From Allochromatium warmingii (GTDB lineage: Bacteria; Pseudomonadota; Gammaproteobacteria; Chromatiales; Chromatiaceae), in the NCBI RefSeq assembly GCF_900107145.1, contig NZ_FNOW01000014.1, positions 1-64,000 of the forward strand: 64,000 nucleotides of DNA. Reading direction: 5' to 3'. Shown piece by piece: positions 39,909 through 48,584 of this stretch. The notes below the pieces were generated by a model. The model made no database searches and was not told the origin of the DNA. It saw nothing but the letters and a program-made list of their open reading frames with translations. The stretch's first letter is position 1; every line of letters begins with the position of its first letter. Made by a program: the position numbers and the translations under genes.

Positions 39909-40859
39909 TCAACGCATCAGCAGCGCGTGCAGCAGTAATCCCAGTCCCAGCGCCAACCCACAGGCGACCAAGATCAGCCACAAGCCGCGCTCCAAATCGG
40001 CGGCGCTGAGATCGGCGGGCCACTCGGGATCGCCCATATAGGTTGCGGTCACAAGCTGACCATGCCGCCACACTGGGCCGATCAAGCGCACCCGTAGTGC
40101 CCCAGCGCAGGCCGCCTCGCTCCACCCCGAATTTGGACTCGGCAAGAGCGCGTGATACCGCCAAGCCGCCCGCACCGCGAGCCACGGATGCTCACCGCGT
40201 AGCGTCGCGGCCAGCGCCAGCAGCGGTACGGATAATCGCGCTGGAAGCCAGTGAATCAGATCATCACTGCGTGCGCCCGCCCAGCCAAATTGCGCATAGC
40301 GTGAATTGTTATAGCCGACCATCGAATCGAGCGTCGAAATCGCCTTGACGATAATCAGCCCAGGCAATCCGAACAGACAGAGCGCCCACAGCGGCGTCAG
40401 CACGCCATCGGTCAGATTTTCGGAGAGACTTTCGAGCGTCGCCCGCACTAGCCCATCGCGTTGCAGCGGCTCCGTATCGCGCCCGACCAACAGTGACAAC
40501 CGCCGCCGCGCCGCCGGTAGATCATCCAGCTCGCGGCATAGACGCCAGCCCTGTTCTAGCAGTTCACGGGTACAGAGCAGGCTGTAGGCGATGAACAGAT
40601 CCCAAATGAACGCCAGCGCCGGATGCAGCGCCATCAGTACCAATCGCACCGCGAACCAGCCGCCCACAGCTGCGCCGACGATCAGCAACCAATGCACTAC
40701 CCCGCCCCAGCGTCCGTTCAGGCCGCGAGCGAATAGCAGCCGCTCACACAACAGACTCCAATGACCGATGAGCCGGATCGGATGCAGCCGATACACCGGA
40801 TCGCCGAAGAGCGCATCGAGCAGACAAGCGCCGAGAATTAACACCAACGGGTCGTTCAT
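39909..40859 (-). CDS. cobD: Adenosylcobinamide-phosphate synthase CobD/CbiB
   Basis: A 316-residue membrane enzyme that attaches aminopropanol (phosphate) to adenosylcobyric acid. The start ILGACLLDALFGDPVYRLHP with RLIGHWSLL matches the family, as do GRDTEPLQRDGLVRATLESL, SENLTDGVLTPLWALCLFGL and KAISTLDSMVGYNNSRYAQF. NSGWSEAACAGALRVRL is near the end. Four or five hydrophobic helices are visible. No other cob genes are adjacent, although a cobE-like gene lies near the window start; the pathway seems scattered. Confidence 0.96.
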   Translation of the reverse strand: MNDPLVLILGACLLDALFGDPVYRLHPIRLIGHWSLLCERLLFARGLNGRWGGVVHWLLIVGAAVGGWFAVRLVLMALHPALAFIWDLFIAYSLLCTRELLEQGWRLCRELDDLPAARRRLSLLVGRDTEPLQRDGLVRATLESLSENLTDGVLTPLWALCLFGLPGLIIVKAISTLDSMVGYNNSRYAQFGWAGARSDDLIHWLPARLSVPLLALAATLRGEHPWLAVRAAWRYHALLPSPNSGWSEAACAGALRVRLIGPVWRHGQLVTATYMGDPEWPADLSAADLERGLWLILVACGLALGLGLLLHALLMR

Positions 40860-40890
40860 GTGAAATCAGATCCTGAAAATTGTTTTTTAT

Positions 40891-40910
40891 AAACCGCAAA
40901 GGACGCAAAG
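40891..40910 (+). repeat. Dispersed AAACCGCAAAG(G)ACGCAAAG motif, copy 1
   Basis: AAACCGCAAAGGACGCAAAG in the cobD leader is near-identical to the arms of the inverted repeat at 62297-62417. An AT-rich stretch (40911-40980) follows, ending in a possible -35 box TTGACA at 40983. This may be the promoter for the structured RNA, though the -10 is poor. Confidence 0.6.
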
Positions 40911-41006
40911 AGCTATCAAATAGTGGTAAATTTGTTAACAAAATCTATTAAATTATACCGTTTTATTAACATGAAAAGCACTTGACAGACTTAAGTAACT
41001 GGTACA

Positions 41007-41194
41007 TGTTTCCACATGCTCGATAACCAAGAGCATCGGTCTTTAACACGTTTGAGTATCGGGTTTCCAGCACGACTGGCTGCTGGTGTAAAACTCAAAG
41101 CATCCATTAGATCGTTTTGCGTCTGTGCATGGTACAGACTTTGCCGGATGGGGCCATGTGTGACCAAACACGTGCGCGTTAACAGGTGTTAACG
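41007..41194 (+). ncRNA. Structured RNA-like leader, copy B
   Basis: Homologue of 5172-5364. Outer helix TGTT/AACA at 41007-41010/41045-41048; hairpin 41016-41021/41031-41036 with the identical loop GATAACCAA; helix 41051-41056/41094-41099 enclosing hairpin 41067-41072/41081-41086; hairpin 41121-41126/41134-41139, whose loop (41127-41132) pairs with 41154-41159, a pseudoknot as in copy A; last hairpin 41177-41184/41187-41194 with GTTAAC in its stem. Shared unpaired blocks: TCTTTAA, CAGCACGA, GTAAAACT, TTTTGCG, CATGTGT and CCAA. Each helix differs from copy A in sequence but keeps pairing. Downstream is an unrelated ABC permease gene, so a single metabolite riboswitch is less likely than a mobile or trans-acting RNA. 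Confidence 0.72.
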
Positions 41195-41287
41195 AAAATC
41201 CATCAGTGCCACCCCATTCAGCCCGCTGCCGTGCTCGCGTTGTTGCTGTGGCTGGATCGGATCACGTTTGCGCCGGATAGAAGCTCC

Positions 41288-42700
41288 ATGCCATTGATTC
41301 CCGTTGTCCTCTGGACGGATGCCCTGGTTTTCTTGCTGCTGGCCGTAATCGCGCTGTTTGCGGTGTGGGCTGCCCGTCATGCGCATCTCCGCGCACCCTG
41401 GCTGCGTGTGCTGCACTCGCGGGTCGGGATCGCAACGCTAATTGTATTATTAGCCTACGGGAGCATCGGGCTGTTAGATAGCGTCCATCTGCGCTTAAAA
41501 CTCGATCAACCCGACGCTGCCGGCGACATCCGCTACGCGCCCGAAGTGCTCAGTCTCCTCGATCTCATCCTGAGCGACCTGCGCACCCAGCAGGAAAAAA
41601 CCTACTCCGCGCCCTTTGCGACCCATCTCCACACCAAAGACGCACTTAATCAACCTGACGGCACAGTGCTGCGCACGTATCCACGTCTGCAATACGGCGG
41701 GGCGCATCTGGTCGATCCTGAGCGCGACCGCTGGGACGACATCACCCATCGCGCACTCACAGGTCTGACCAAGGGCGCGATCCTGTGGGCGCTGCTGGTG
41801 GTCGCGCTCATACTGTGGCAAGCGGTGCGCCAGCAACAATCCGTCAGCGCCGTGCTCGGCTGTATCCTGCGCGGACGCACGCGCTTACCTTGGCGCACCG
41901 CGTTGAGCACCCTGTTGCTGCTGTTGCTGCTGGTCGGCGGCATCAGTGAATTGGCGCTCACATACCATGTGCTCGGCACGGATAAGGTTGGCGAAAATGT
42001 GCTCTATCAGGCGCTCAAAAGCATCCGCACCGGGCTGCTGATCGGCACGCTAACCACGCTCATCATGCTTCCGGCGGCGATTTTGCTCGGCATCATGGCT
42101 GGTTATTTTCGCGGCTGGGTCGATGATGTTATTCAATATCTCTATACCACGCTCAATTCCATCCCCGGCGTGCTGCTGATTGCCGCAACCATTCTGATGC
42201 TTCAGGTGTACATGAGCAATCATGCCGATGCCTTCGCCAGTCTGGTCGAACGCGCCGATCTGCGACTGCTGTGTTTGTGTTTGATTTTGGGTGTGACTAG
42301 TTGGACGGGGCTGTGTCGGCTGCTACGCGGCGAGGCCTTAAAACTGCGCGAGATCGATTATGTGCAAGCCGCGCACGCGCTCGGCGTCGGACATTTCACC
42401 ATCATCACCCGCCATATTCTGCCCAATGTGATGCACATTGTGCTGATTACGCTGGCGCTCGATTTTAGCGGGCTGGTGTTGGCGGAAGCTGTGCTGTCTT
42501 ACGTCAATATCGGCGTCGATCCGACCATGCACTCTTGGGGCAACATGATTAACAGTGCGCGGCTCGAACTGGCCCGTGATCCGGTCGTCTGGTGGTCGCT
42601 GGCAGCGGCCTTTGTGTTTATGTTTACGCTGGTACTGGCGGCGAATCTGTTTGCCGATGTGGTGCGGGATGCGTTTGATCCGAGGCTAAACCGTGTCTGA
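41288..42700 (+). CDS. ABC transporter permease (peptide/nickel type, DppC-like)
   Basis: A 470-residue inner-membrane permease from the ATG at 41288 (MPLIPVVLWTDALVF). A GTG at 41186 in the same frame would start inside the last hairpin of the structured RNA and was rejected. Two N-terminal helices and a periplasmic stretch (HTKDALNQPDGTVLRTYPRL) precede the permease domain with about five helices. The EAA loop is DYVQAAHALGVGHFTIITRHILPNVM (about 350-375), and SWGNMINSARLELARDPVVWW is typical of DppC/OppC. It overlaps the following ATPase gene by 8 bp. A DppB-type partner permease and a substrate-binding protein are not adjacent. Confidence 0.9.
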   Translation: MPLIPVVLWTDALVFLLLAVIALFAVWAARHAHLRAPWLRVLHSRVGIATLIVLLAYGSIGLLDSVHLRLKLDQPDAAGDIRYAPEVLSLLDLILSDLRTQQEKTYSAPFATHLHTKDALNQPDGTVLRTYPRLQYGGAHLVDPERDRWDDITHRALTGLTKGAILWALLVVALILWQAVRQQQSVSAVLGCILRGRTRLPWRTALSTLLLLLLLVGGISELALTYHVLGTDKVGENVLYQALKSIRTGLLIGTLTTLIMLPAAILLGIMAGYFRGWVDDVIQYLYTTLNSIPGVLLIAATILMLQVYMSNHADAFASLVERADLRLLCLCLILGVTSWTGLCRLLRGEALKLREIDYVQAAHALGVGHFTIITRHILPNVMHIVLITLALDFSGLVLAEAVLSYVNIGVDPTMHSWGNMINSARLELARDPVVWWSLAAAFVFMFTLVLAANLFADVVRDAFDPRLNRV

Positions 42701-44798
42701 GTCATTGCCCGAACCGCTGCCAGAATCGCAGGCCGAACCGCTGTTACAGATCACCGAGCTGACGACCATTTTGGGCAATCCCGCCCAGCCGCTGCGCGTG
42801 GTCGATGGGCTGACGCTAACGCTTGACCGTGGCGAAACGGTCGCGCTCTTGGGTGAATCCGGTTGTGGCAAATCGTTGACGGCGTTGTCATTGATGCGGC
42901 TGCTGCCCGATTCGGGGCGGATTGTCGCCGGATCGGTGCGACTCGCTGGCACCGAACTGCTGACCCTGACTGAGGCCGAGATGCGTCAGGTGCGCGGCGG
43001 TCAACTGGCGATGATTTTTCAAGAGCCGCAGACGGCGCTCAATCCGGTGCTGACCGTCGGCACCCAGATCGGCGAGGCGGTGCGGCTGTATCAGGGCGCT
43101 GCATCGGAGGCGGTACGGTCGCGGGTGCTCACGCTGTTGCGGGCGGTCGGCATCCCCGCGCCGGTACAGCGGCTAACCGAATATCCGCATCAGCTTTCCG
43201 GCGGCATGAAACAGCGCATCATGATGGCGATGGCGCTGGCCGGTGATCCGCAGGTGCTGATTGCTGATGAGCCAACCACGGCGCTCGATGTGACGATTCA
43301 GGCGCAGGTGTTGCGCTTGCTCAAAAGCGTGCAGGCTAAATCGGGATTGGCCATGCTGCTGATTACCCATGATTTGGGCGTGGTCGCTGAGACCGCCGAG
43401 CGGCTGGCGGTGATGTATGCCGGGCAGTTGGTCGAAACCGCGCCAGTGGCCGCGTTTTTTGCCCAGCCATTGCATCCGTACAGCCGCAGTCTGCTGGCCA
43501 GTCTCCCTGATGCCAACCAGCGCAGCGGACGCTTACTGGTGATTCCTGGGCGCGTGCCACCGCTCGATGCGCAGTTGAGCGGCTGTCGTTTTGTCGAACG
43601 CTGCCCGAATGCCGAGCCGCGCTGTCATCAAGAGCATCCCGCATGGCGCACGCTGGCTGATGGGCGCGGCGTGCGCTGTCATCGCGTAGACGAACTAAGC
43701 ATTCACCCTGCGCCGCCGCTTGTCGTAGCGTCAGCAAACACGACAGTCGATTCCGCCCCCACGCCCGCGCCTGCTGCGATCACGCCCGAAACGCCCACAC
43801 CCGCCGCCGAGGTGCAGGTACCGCTGCTGACCATGCGCGGCTTACAAGTGCATTTCCCGATTTATCGCGGCCTGTTGCGGCGTATTGTCGGCCACGTTCG
43901 CGCTGTTGATGGCATCTCGCTCGATCTCTACGCCGGACGCACGTTGGCGCTGGTCGGTGAATCGGGGTGCGGCAAAACCACAGTCGGCAAAGGCTTGCTG
44001 CAACTCGTGCCCCCGACCGGCGGCTCGGTACGCTATCGCGGGCAAGAACTCATCGGCCTGAGTCATCGCCGCCTGCGTGCGTTTCGCAAAGATTTGCAGA
44101 TTGTGTTTCAAGATCCCTTCGCCTCGATGAATCCGCGCATGGTTGTCGGCGACATCATCGGCGAAGGCTTGCACGCCCTGCGTATTCTCCCGAAACGTGC
44201 CGACCGTCTGCGCCGCGTGGCGGAATTGCTGGAACTGGTCGGACTCGATCCCGAAGCGATCAACCGTTATCCACACGAATTTTCTGGCGGTCAGCGGCAA
44301 CGGCTGTGCATTGCGCGGGCGCTGGCGCTCGATCCACGTATCATCGTTTGCGATGAACCGACCAGTGCGCTGGATGTGTCGGTTCAAGCGCAAATTCTCA
44401 ATTTACTCAAGGATTTACAAGAACAGCTTGGATTAGCGTATCTGTTTATCACCCACGATCTGTCGGTTGTGCCCTATCTGGCGCACAAGGTCGCGGTGAT
44501 GTATCTGGGGCGGGTAGTCGAGCATGGGCCGGTGGATGAAGTGCTGGATGATCCGCGTCATCCTTACACGAAGGCGCTACTCTCAGCGGTGCCGGTGATT
44601 GATCCGACGCGACGGCGGCAGGTCATTCAGCTCGATGGCGATATGCCCTCGCCGCGTCAGCCGCCGTCGGGGTGTCATTTTCATCCGCGCTGCCCCGAGG
44701 TCATGGCGATCTGTCGCCATCATTATCCGGTCGAAACACGACTGGGCACTAAGCGGCGTGTGTGCTGTCATGCGGTGGCGGCGGGATTGACGGATTGA
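42693..44798 (+). CDS. Fused dipeptide/oligopeptide-type ABC transporter ATPase
   Basis: A 701-residue double ATPase, like GsiA or YejF. First half: Walker A ALLGESGCGKSLTAL, signature LSGGMKQRIMMA, Walker B VLIADEPTTALD, then the oligopeptide-type C-terminal motif RFVERCPNAEPRC. A Pro/Ala-rich linker (about 345-375) leads to the second half: Walker A VGESGCGKTTVGKGL, signature FSGGQRQRLCIA, Walker B IIVCDEPTSALD, and a second motif HPRCPEVMAIC. Both sites look intact. It is co-transcribed with the overlapping permease. The substrate is probably a peptide, nickel or similar solute. Confidence 0.94.
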   Translation: MSESLPEPLPESQAEPLLQITELTTILGNPAQPLRVVDGLTLTLDRGETVALLGESGCGKSLTALSLMRLLPDSGRIVAGSVRLAGTELLTLTEAEMRQVRGGQLAMIFQEPQTALNPVLTVGTQIGEAVRLYQGAASEAVRSRVLTLLRAVGIPAPVQRLTEYPHQLSGGMKQRIMMAMALAGDPQVLIADEPTTALDVTIQAQVLRLLKSVQAKSGLAMLLITHDLGVVAETAERLAVMYAGQLVETAPVAAFFAQPLHPYSRSLLASLPDANQRSGRLLVIPGRVPPLDAQLSGCRFVERCPNAEPRCHQEHPAWRTLADGRGVRCHRVDELSIHPAPPLVVASANTTVDSAPTPAPAAITPETPTPAAEVQVPLLTMRGLQVHFPIYRGLLRRIVGHVRAVDGISLDLYAGRTLALVGESGCGKTTVGKGLLQLVPPTGGSVRYRGQELIGLSHRRLRAFRKDLQIVFQDPFASMNPRMVVGDIIGEGLHALRILPKRADRLRRVAELLELVGLDPEAINRYPHEFSGGQRQRLCIARALALDPRIIVCDEPTSALDVSVQAQILNLLKDLQEQLGLAYLFITHDLSVVPYLAHKVAVMYLGRVVEHGPVDEVLDDPRHPYTKALLSAVPVIDPTRRRQVIQLDGDMPSPRQPPSGCHFHPRCPEVMAICRHHYPVETRLGTKRRVCCHAVAAGLTD

Positions 44799-44864
44799 AT
44801 GCTTGCAGATGTCGGGTGTCAAGTCCTTGAAGATTGTAAACGCTCGTTTCAAGAATCAAAATGT

Positions 44865-44887
44865 GATAAAACCCGTTGCGTTTTATC
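44865..44887 (+). terminator. Hairpin after the ABC transporter genes
   Basis: GATAAAAC (44865-44872) and GTTTTATC (44880-44887) form an 8-bp stem with a 7-base loop, 67 bp after the ABC ATPase stop. No U-run follows, so it is at best a weak or factor-dependent terminator or an RNA-stability element. Confidence 0.4.
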
Positions 44888-44956
44888 GTTAGCCCGTTAG
44901 CCGTTGTCCAGTGCGTCGCTTTTTCAACATCTACGAACGAATTGGAGTTATAAACT

Positions 44957-45322
44957 ATGCGTGATACAACACGGCGCTCATTACTTCGCTCTAGGTTATT
45001 TGCTGCAACTGTGCCCGTTCTGTTTCTAACAACGCCAGCGGTTTTTGCTGCGTCCGAATGCAAAGGACTCGATCAGGCGACCTGTGCGGCGCGTGAAGAG
45101 TGCCGCTGGATGGACGGTTACACGCGCAAGGATGGTATTCAGGTTTCCAGTCATTGCCGCATGGGTAAGCCACGCAGTAAAGATGCAGCCGCGACACCGA
45201 CAGCCGCTCAAGCATCTGCACCGACGACCTCAGCGCCTGCCGCCAAATCTGCTCCGGCAGCGACGACTCCAGCCGCGAAAGCGCCAGCCAGCACGACCCC
45301 AGCCACCCCTAAAGCGCCTTAA
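44957..45322 (+). CDS. Small secreted protein with a cysteine-containing domain and Ala/Pro/Thr tail
   Basis: A 121-residue protein that I cannot name. The N-terminus is a signal peptide (twin Arg, then LFAATVPVLFLTTPAVFAA). A short domain follows with four cysteines, ECKGLDQATCAAREECRWMD and later SSHCRMG, likely two disulfides. The last 50 residues are repeats of Ala, Thr and Pro (PTTSAPAAKSAPAATTPAA), a flexible linker or low-complexity tail. The 158-bp gap upstream holds the ABC-operon hairpin. Probably periplasmic or surface-exposed; function unknown. Confidence 0.75.
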   Translation: MRDTTRRSLLRSRLFAATVPVLFLTTPAVFAASECKGLDQATCAAREECRWMDGYTRKDGIQVSSHCRMGKPRSKDAAATPTAAQASAPTTSAPAAKSAPAATTPAAKAPASTTPATPKAP

Positions 45323-45336
45323 GCTTGCCCGTTCAC

Positions 45337-45363
45337 GGTACCTGATTAAGCTGTCCAGGTACC
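45337..45363 (+). terminator. Perfect 8-bp inverted repeat after the secreted protein gene
   Basis: GGTACCTG (45337-45344) and CAGGTACC (45356-45363) form a hairpin 14 bp after the gene. It lacks a T-run. It may be a terminator or an operator-like palindrome in front of the S1-protein gene. Confidence 0.45.
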
Positions 45364-45491
45364 ACATATCCGCACGTACTCACCCGCCCGCTGCCCGCAT
45401 TCGCCGCCAAACGGCTGAAAAAACCGCTCCCGTCGGCGCGATCCGCCCTACAATAGTCCGTTTCATCCCTTTTCACGGCGTTCGTCTCACC

Positions 45492-46706
45492 ATGTCCGAG
45501 TCCGCAAGCTTCGAAGATTTACTCAACGAGTTCGACCAGACCCACCCGCAAGCCCAAAAAGGCGAACCTGCCGTCGGTGATCCGGTCAGCGGCACCCTGA
45601 TTGCTATTGGCGAGGAATTTGCCTTCGTTGACTTGGGGGCGAAGTCGGAAGGGCGCTTGGATCTGGCCGCGCTCCGCGACGCGGAAGGCCAGCTTCAATA
45701 CGCCATCGGCGATACGGTCACGACCCATGTCACCGGCAAAGACGACGAGAGCGGGATGCTCTTACTCGGCAGTCAGCACGGCCACAAATATCACGGTCTC
45801 GACGAACTCGAACGCGCTTACCGTCAAGGGCTGCCAGTACAGGGGCAGGTTACGGGCGCAGTCAAGGGCGGATGCGAAGTGCAGGTTGCGGGCGTGCGTG
45901 CCTTCTGTCCGGCGTCGCAAATCGACATCCGTTTTATCGAAGATCTGTCCGAATTTGTCGGCCAGCGGCTCGATTTCCGCATCACCAAGTTTGAGGGCGG
46001 ACGGCGGCCTAATCTAGTTGTTTCACGTCGCGCACTGCTGGAAGAAGAACAGCGCATCAAGGCCGATGCCCTGCGTGCGGAACTGAAAGAGGGCGCGGTG
46101 TTGACGGGAACCGTTACCTCACTCAAAGAGTATGGCGCGTTCGTCGATCTTGGTGGCTTAGAAGGCATGATTCATATCAGCCAACTGGCGTTCGGTCATA
46201 TCAAGCACCCAAAAGAAGTCTTACAGGTCGGGCAACAGGTCGAAGTCAGCGTGTTGCGTCTGGAACCGGCGACCGAGGCCAAAAAACGCGACAAGATCGC
46301 GCTCTCGATCCGCGCCCTGAGCCGCGATCCCTGGCTTGATGCGATTGAGCAATTTCCAGCCGGAACCCGCGTTCAAGGGCGGGTGGTGCGCTTGCAGCCG
46401 TTCGGCGCCTTTGTCGAGCTGGCACAGGGCGTCGATGGGCTGGTACACATCAGCGAACTGGGAGCCGGTCGGCGCATCCAGCATCCCAGCGAAGTGCTCA
46501 AAGACGGCGATGAGGTGACGGCGACTGTGCTCGGCGTTGATCTGGAACGGCGGCGGATCAGTCTGTCACTGGTCGAAAACCGCGAAGTCGATCCAGCCGC
46601 TCCGGTCGTTGTCGCGGCCAAAAAACCCGCGCCTAACAAACCGGCAGAAAAGAGCATCGGCAGTTTTGGCGCACTGCTGCAAGCAAGCCTCAATAAAGGG
46701 CGCTGA
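45492..46706 (+). CDS. S1 RNA-binding domain protein (four S1 motifs)
   Basis: A 404-residue protein with four S1 domains: GDPVSGTLIAIGEEFAFVDL (about 28-95), GLPVQGQVTGAVKGGCEVQV (115-175), GAVLTGTVTSLKEYGAFVDL (195-265) and GTRVQGRVVRLQPFGAFVEL (280-345). Domains 3 and 4 keep the HISQL/HISEL signature of strong RNA binders. The tail KSIGSFGALLQASL is conserved in related proteins annotated as 30S ribosomal protein S1. It is shorter than S1 (about 560) and has a different N-terminus, so it is a S1-like paralogue. The ATG at 45492 is used; an upstream in-frame stretch reaching into the preceding gene is spurious. hemW follows by 22 bp. Confidence 0.9.
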   Translation: MSESASFEDLLNEFDQTHPQAQKGEPAVGDPVSGTLIAIGEEFAFVDLGAKSEGRLDLAALRDAEGQLQYAIGDTVTTHVTGKDDESGMLLLGSQHGHKYHGLDELERAYRQGLPVQGQVTGAVKGGCEVQVAGVRAFCPASQIDIRFIEDLSEFVGQRLDFRITKFEGGRRPNLVVSRRALLEEEQRIKADALRAELKEGAVLTGTVTSLKEYGAFVDLGGLEGMIHISQLAFGHIKHPKEVLQVGQQVEVSVLRLEPATEAKKRDKIALSIRALSRDPWLDAIEQFPAGTRVQGRVVRLQPFGAFVELAQGVDGLVHISELGAGRRIQHPSEVLKDGDEVTATVLGVDLERRRISLSLVENREVDPAAPVVVAAKKPAPNKPAEKSIGSFGALLQASLNKGR

Positions 46707-46728
46707 GGCGCGGTCGGCGCAGTTCGGC

Positions 46729-47889
46729 ATGGCGTCCGTCGCACCGCCGCTGGCGCTCTATATCCATTTGCCCTGGTGTGTACGCAAATGTCCGTATTGT
46801 GATTTCAACTCGCATCCGGTCGGCGGCGGGCGCACTGTCCCGCCATTTGCGGCCTATGTCGAGCGGCTGCTGGGCGATCTGGACTGCGAACAGCGCGAAC
46901 TGGCGGCGCAGCGGCCCATCAGTTCAATTTTTATCGGTGGCGGCACGCCGAGTCTCTTTCCCGGCGCGACCATCCGCCGCCTGCTCGATGGCATCCGCGC
47001 CCGCGTCCCGCTCAGTCCTGATGCGGAAATCACCCTCGAAGCTAACCCGGGCACAATCGCTGCGGCGCATTGTGCGGACTATCGAGCGGCGGGCGTCAAT
47101 CGGCTCTCCATTGGTGTGCAAAGTCTCGCTGCTGACGCCCTGCGTCGGCTCGGACGTATCCACACGCCGGATGATGCGCGAACAGCGGTACAGATCGCCC
47201 GCGCTCAGGGATTCGAGAATCTCAATCTGGATCTGATGTTTGGCCTGCCCGAACAGACGCCGCAACAGGCGCAGACCGATCTTGACGCGGTGCTGGCGCT
47301 CGAACCGGAACATCTTTCTTACTATCAACTCACGCTCGAACCCGACACCGCCTTTGGTGCGCGACCGCCGGCACTGCCGGACGCGGATACGGTCGCCGAG
47401 ATCGGTTGGATGGGAGCGGACGCACTGGAACGCGCTGGCTATGGGCGCTATGAAGTTTCAGCCTATGCGCAAGCGGGCCGTGAATGTCGGCACAATCTCA
47501 ATTATTGGCAATTCGGCGATTATTTCGGCATTGGCGCGGGCGCACACGGCAAGCTGCGTGCCGCAGATGGGCGCACTTGGCGCACCGTCAAACCGACTGA
47601 TCCAAATACCTATTTACACAGCGCCGCGCACCAAGCAAGCGGTCAGCGTACCGTGCTCAATGACGGGGATTTAATTCTTGAATTTGCGCTCAACGCACTG
47701 CGACTGACGGCTGGATTTAATCCAGCATTATTCACGGCTACGACCGGATTGCCCATATCGCGCATTGCCCCGCAACTCCAAGCAGCGGCAGCCGATGGCT
47801 TATTGGAAATTGGCGAAGGATGGATTCAACCGACACTACGCGGACGCGATTTTCTGGATGATCTAGTAGCGCGATTTATAGCCGAATAA
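46729..47889 (+). CDS. hemW: Radical SAM heme chaperone HemW
   Basis: A 386-residue radical SAM protein formerly called coproporphyrinogen oxidase-like. The cluster motif is CVRKCPYCDFNSH (CX3CX2C). LYIHLPWC at the start, IFIGGGTPSLFPG, RLSIGVQSL and LNLDLMFGLPEQT are family hallmarks. HemW binds heme and helps insert it into target proteins. The catalytic oxidase HemN differs by having extra residues. The ATG at 46729 was chosen to match the usual N-terminus; the open frame extends back into the S1 gene. It converges on pth with a 22-bp gap. Confidence 0.95.
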   Translation: MASVAPPLALYIHLPWCVRKCPYCDFNSHPVGGGRTVPPFAAYVERLLGDLDCEQRELAAQRPISSIFIGGGTPSLFPGATIRRLLDGIRARVPLSPDAEITLEANPGTIAAAHCADYRAAGVNRLSIGVQSLAADALRRLGRIHTPDDARTAVQIARAQGFENLNLDLMFGLPEQTPQQAQTDLDAVLALEPEHLSYYQLTLEPDTAFGARPPALPDADTVAEIGWMGADALERAGYGRYEVSAYAQAGRECRHNLNYWQFGDYFGIGAGAHGKLRAADGRTWRTVKPTDPNTYLHSAAHQASGQRTVLNDGDLILEFALNALRLTAGFNPALFTATTGLPISRIAPQLQAAAADGLLEIGEGWIQPTLRGRDFLDDLVARFIAE

Positions 47890-47911
47890 CTGAAAGCTGA
47901 AAGCATCCCAG

Positions 47912-48490
47912 TCAACGATGCAATTGATTCATCGCCTGCTGAAACTGCCCGGCGATTAAATCCGGCAAGCGTAATTCAGCCGCTGCCAGTGCATCACGAA
48001 TCCGGCTTTCATCATCACGCGCCGGACGCCCCAATACATAATTGGTCACCAGTGCGCGATCTCCCGGGTGCGCAATGCCGATGCGCAATCGCCAAAAATC
48101 GCGGGATCCCAATGCTGCAATACTATCGCGCAAGCCATTATGTCCGGCATGGCCGCCGCCTTGCTTGATTCGGGTCACACCGACTGGCAAATCTAGTTCA
48201 TCATGCGCAATTAAAATCCGTTCGGGCGGAATCGAAAAATAACGCGCCACCGCAACGACCGCTTGACCACTGCGATTCATATAGGTAGCAGGTTTTAATA
48301 AGCGCACCTCTTGACCGGCTAGGCGCACCCGCGCTAATTCCCCGAAAAATTTTGCTTCAGCACGAAAAGACACTTGCTGGGCGTGTGCAATTGCGTCAAC
48401 CCACCAAAAACCGACATTATGGCGCGTCGCTTCATATTGCGTACCGGGATTGCCCAGCCCGACAATTAATTCAATCCCAGTCGCTGACAT
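47912..48490 (-). CDS. pth: Peptidyl-tRNA hydrolase
   Basis: A 192-residue enzyme that recycles tRNA from stalled peptidyl-tRNA. The catalytic His and Asn are in LIVGLGNPGTQYEATRHNVG. Other motifs are KPATYMNRSGQAV, LIAHDELDLPVG and GGHAGHNGLRDSI with the conserved basic face. Length is normal. It is downstream of rplY and prs in the standard order; the usual next gene, ychF, is replaced by convergent hemW. Confidence 0.97.
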   Translation of the reverse strand: MSATGIELIVGLGNPGTQYEATRHNVGFWWVDAIAHAQQVSFRAEAKFFGELARVRLAGQEVRLLKPATYMNRSGQAVVAVARYFSIPPERILIAHDELDLPVGVTRIKQGGGHAGHNGLRDSIAALGSRDFWRLRIGIAHPGDRALVTNYVLGRPARDDESRIRDALAAAELRLPDLIAGQFQQAMNQLHR

Positions 48491-48584
48491 GGTTATTAAA
48501 TGATCGAATAAGCACGATGCCGACTCTCAACAATTATCTAGCGTCAATGAATAACAGCGCGAGAGTCGGCGGCAAAACCAGCGA

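Noticed and set aside
41186-41287. GTG start at 41186 for the ABC permease
   Set aside because: It lies inside the final hairpin of the structured RNA, lacks a Shine-Dalgarno, and the ATG at 41288 gives a permease-like N-terminus.
45045-45491. Upstream extension of the S1-protein frame through the secreted-protein gene
   Set aside because: The sequence is an Arg/Pro-rich shadow of the secreted protein gene, and the ATG at 45492 gives the expected N-terminus.
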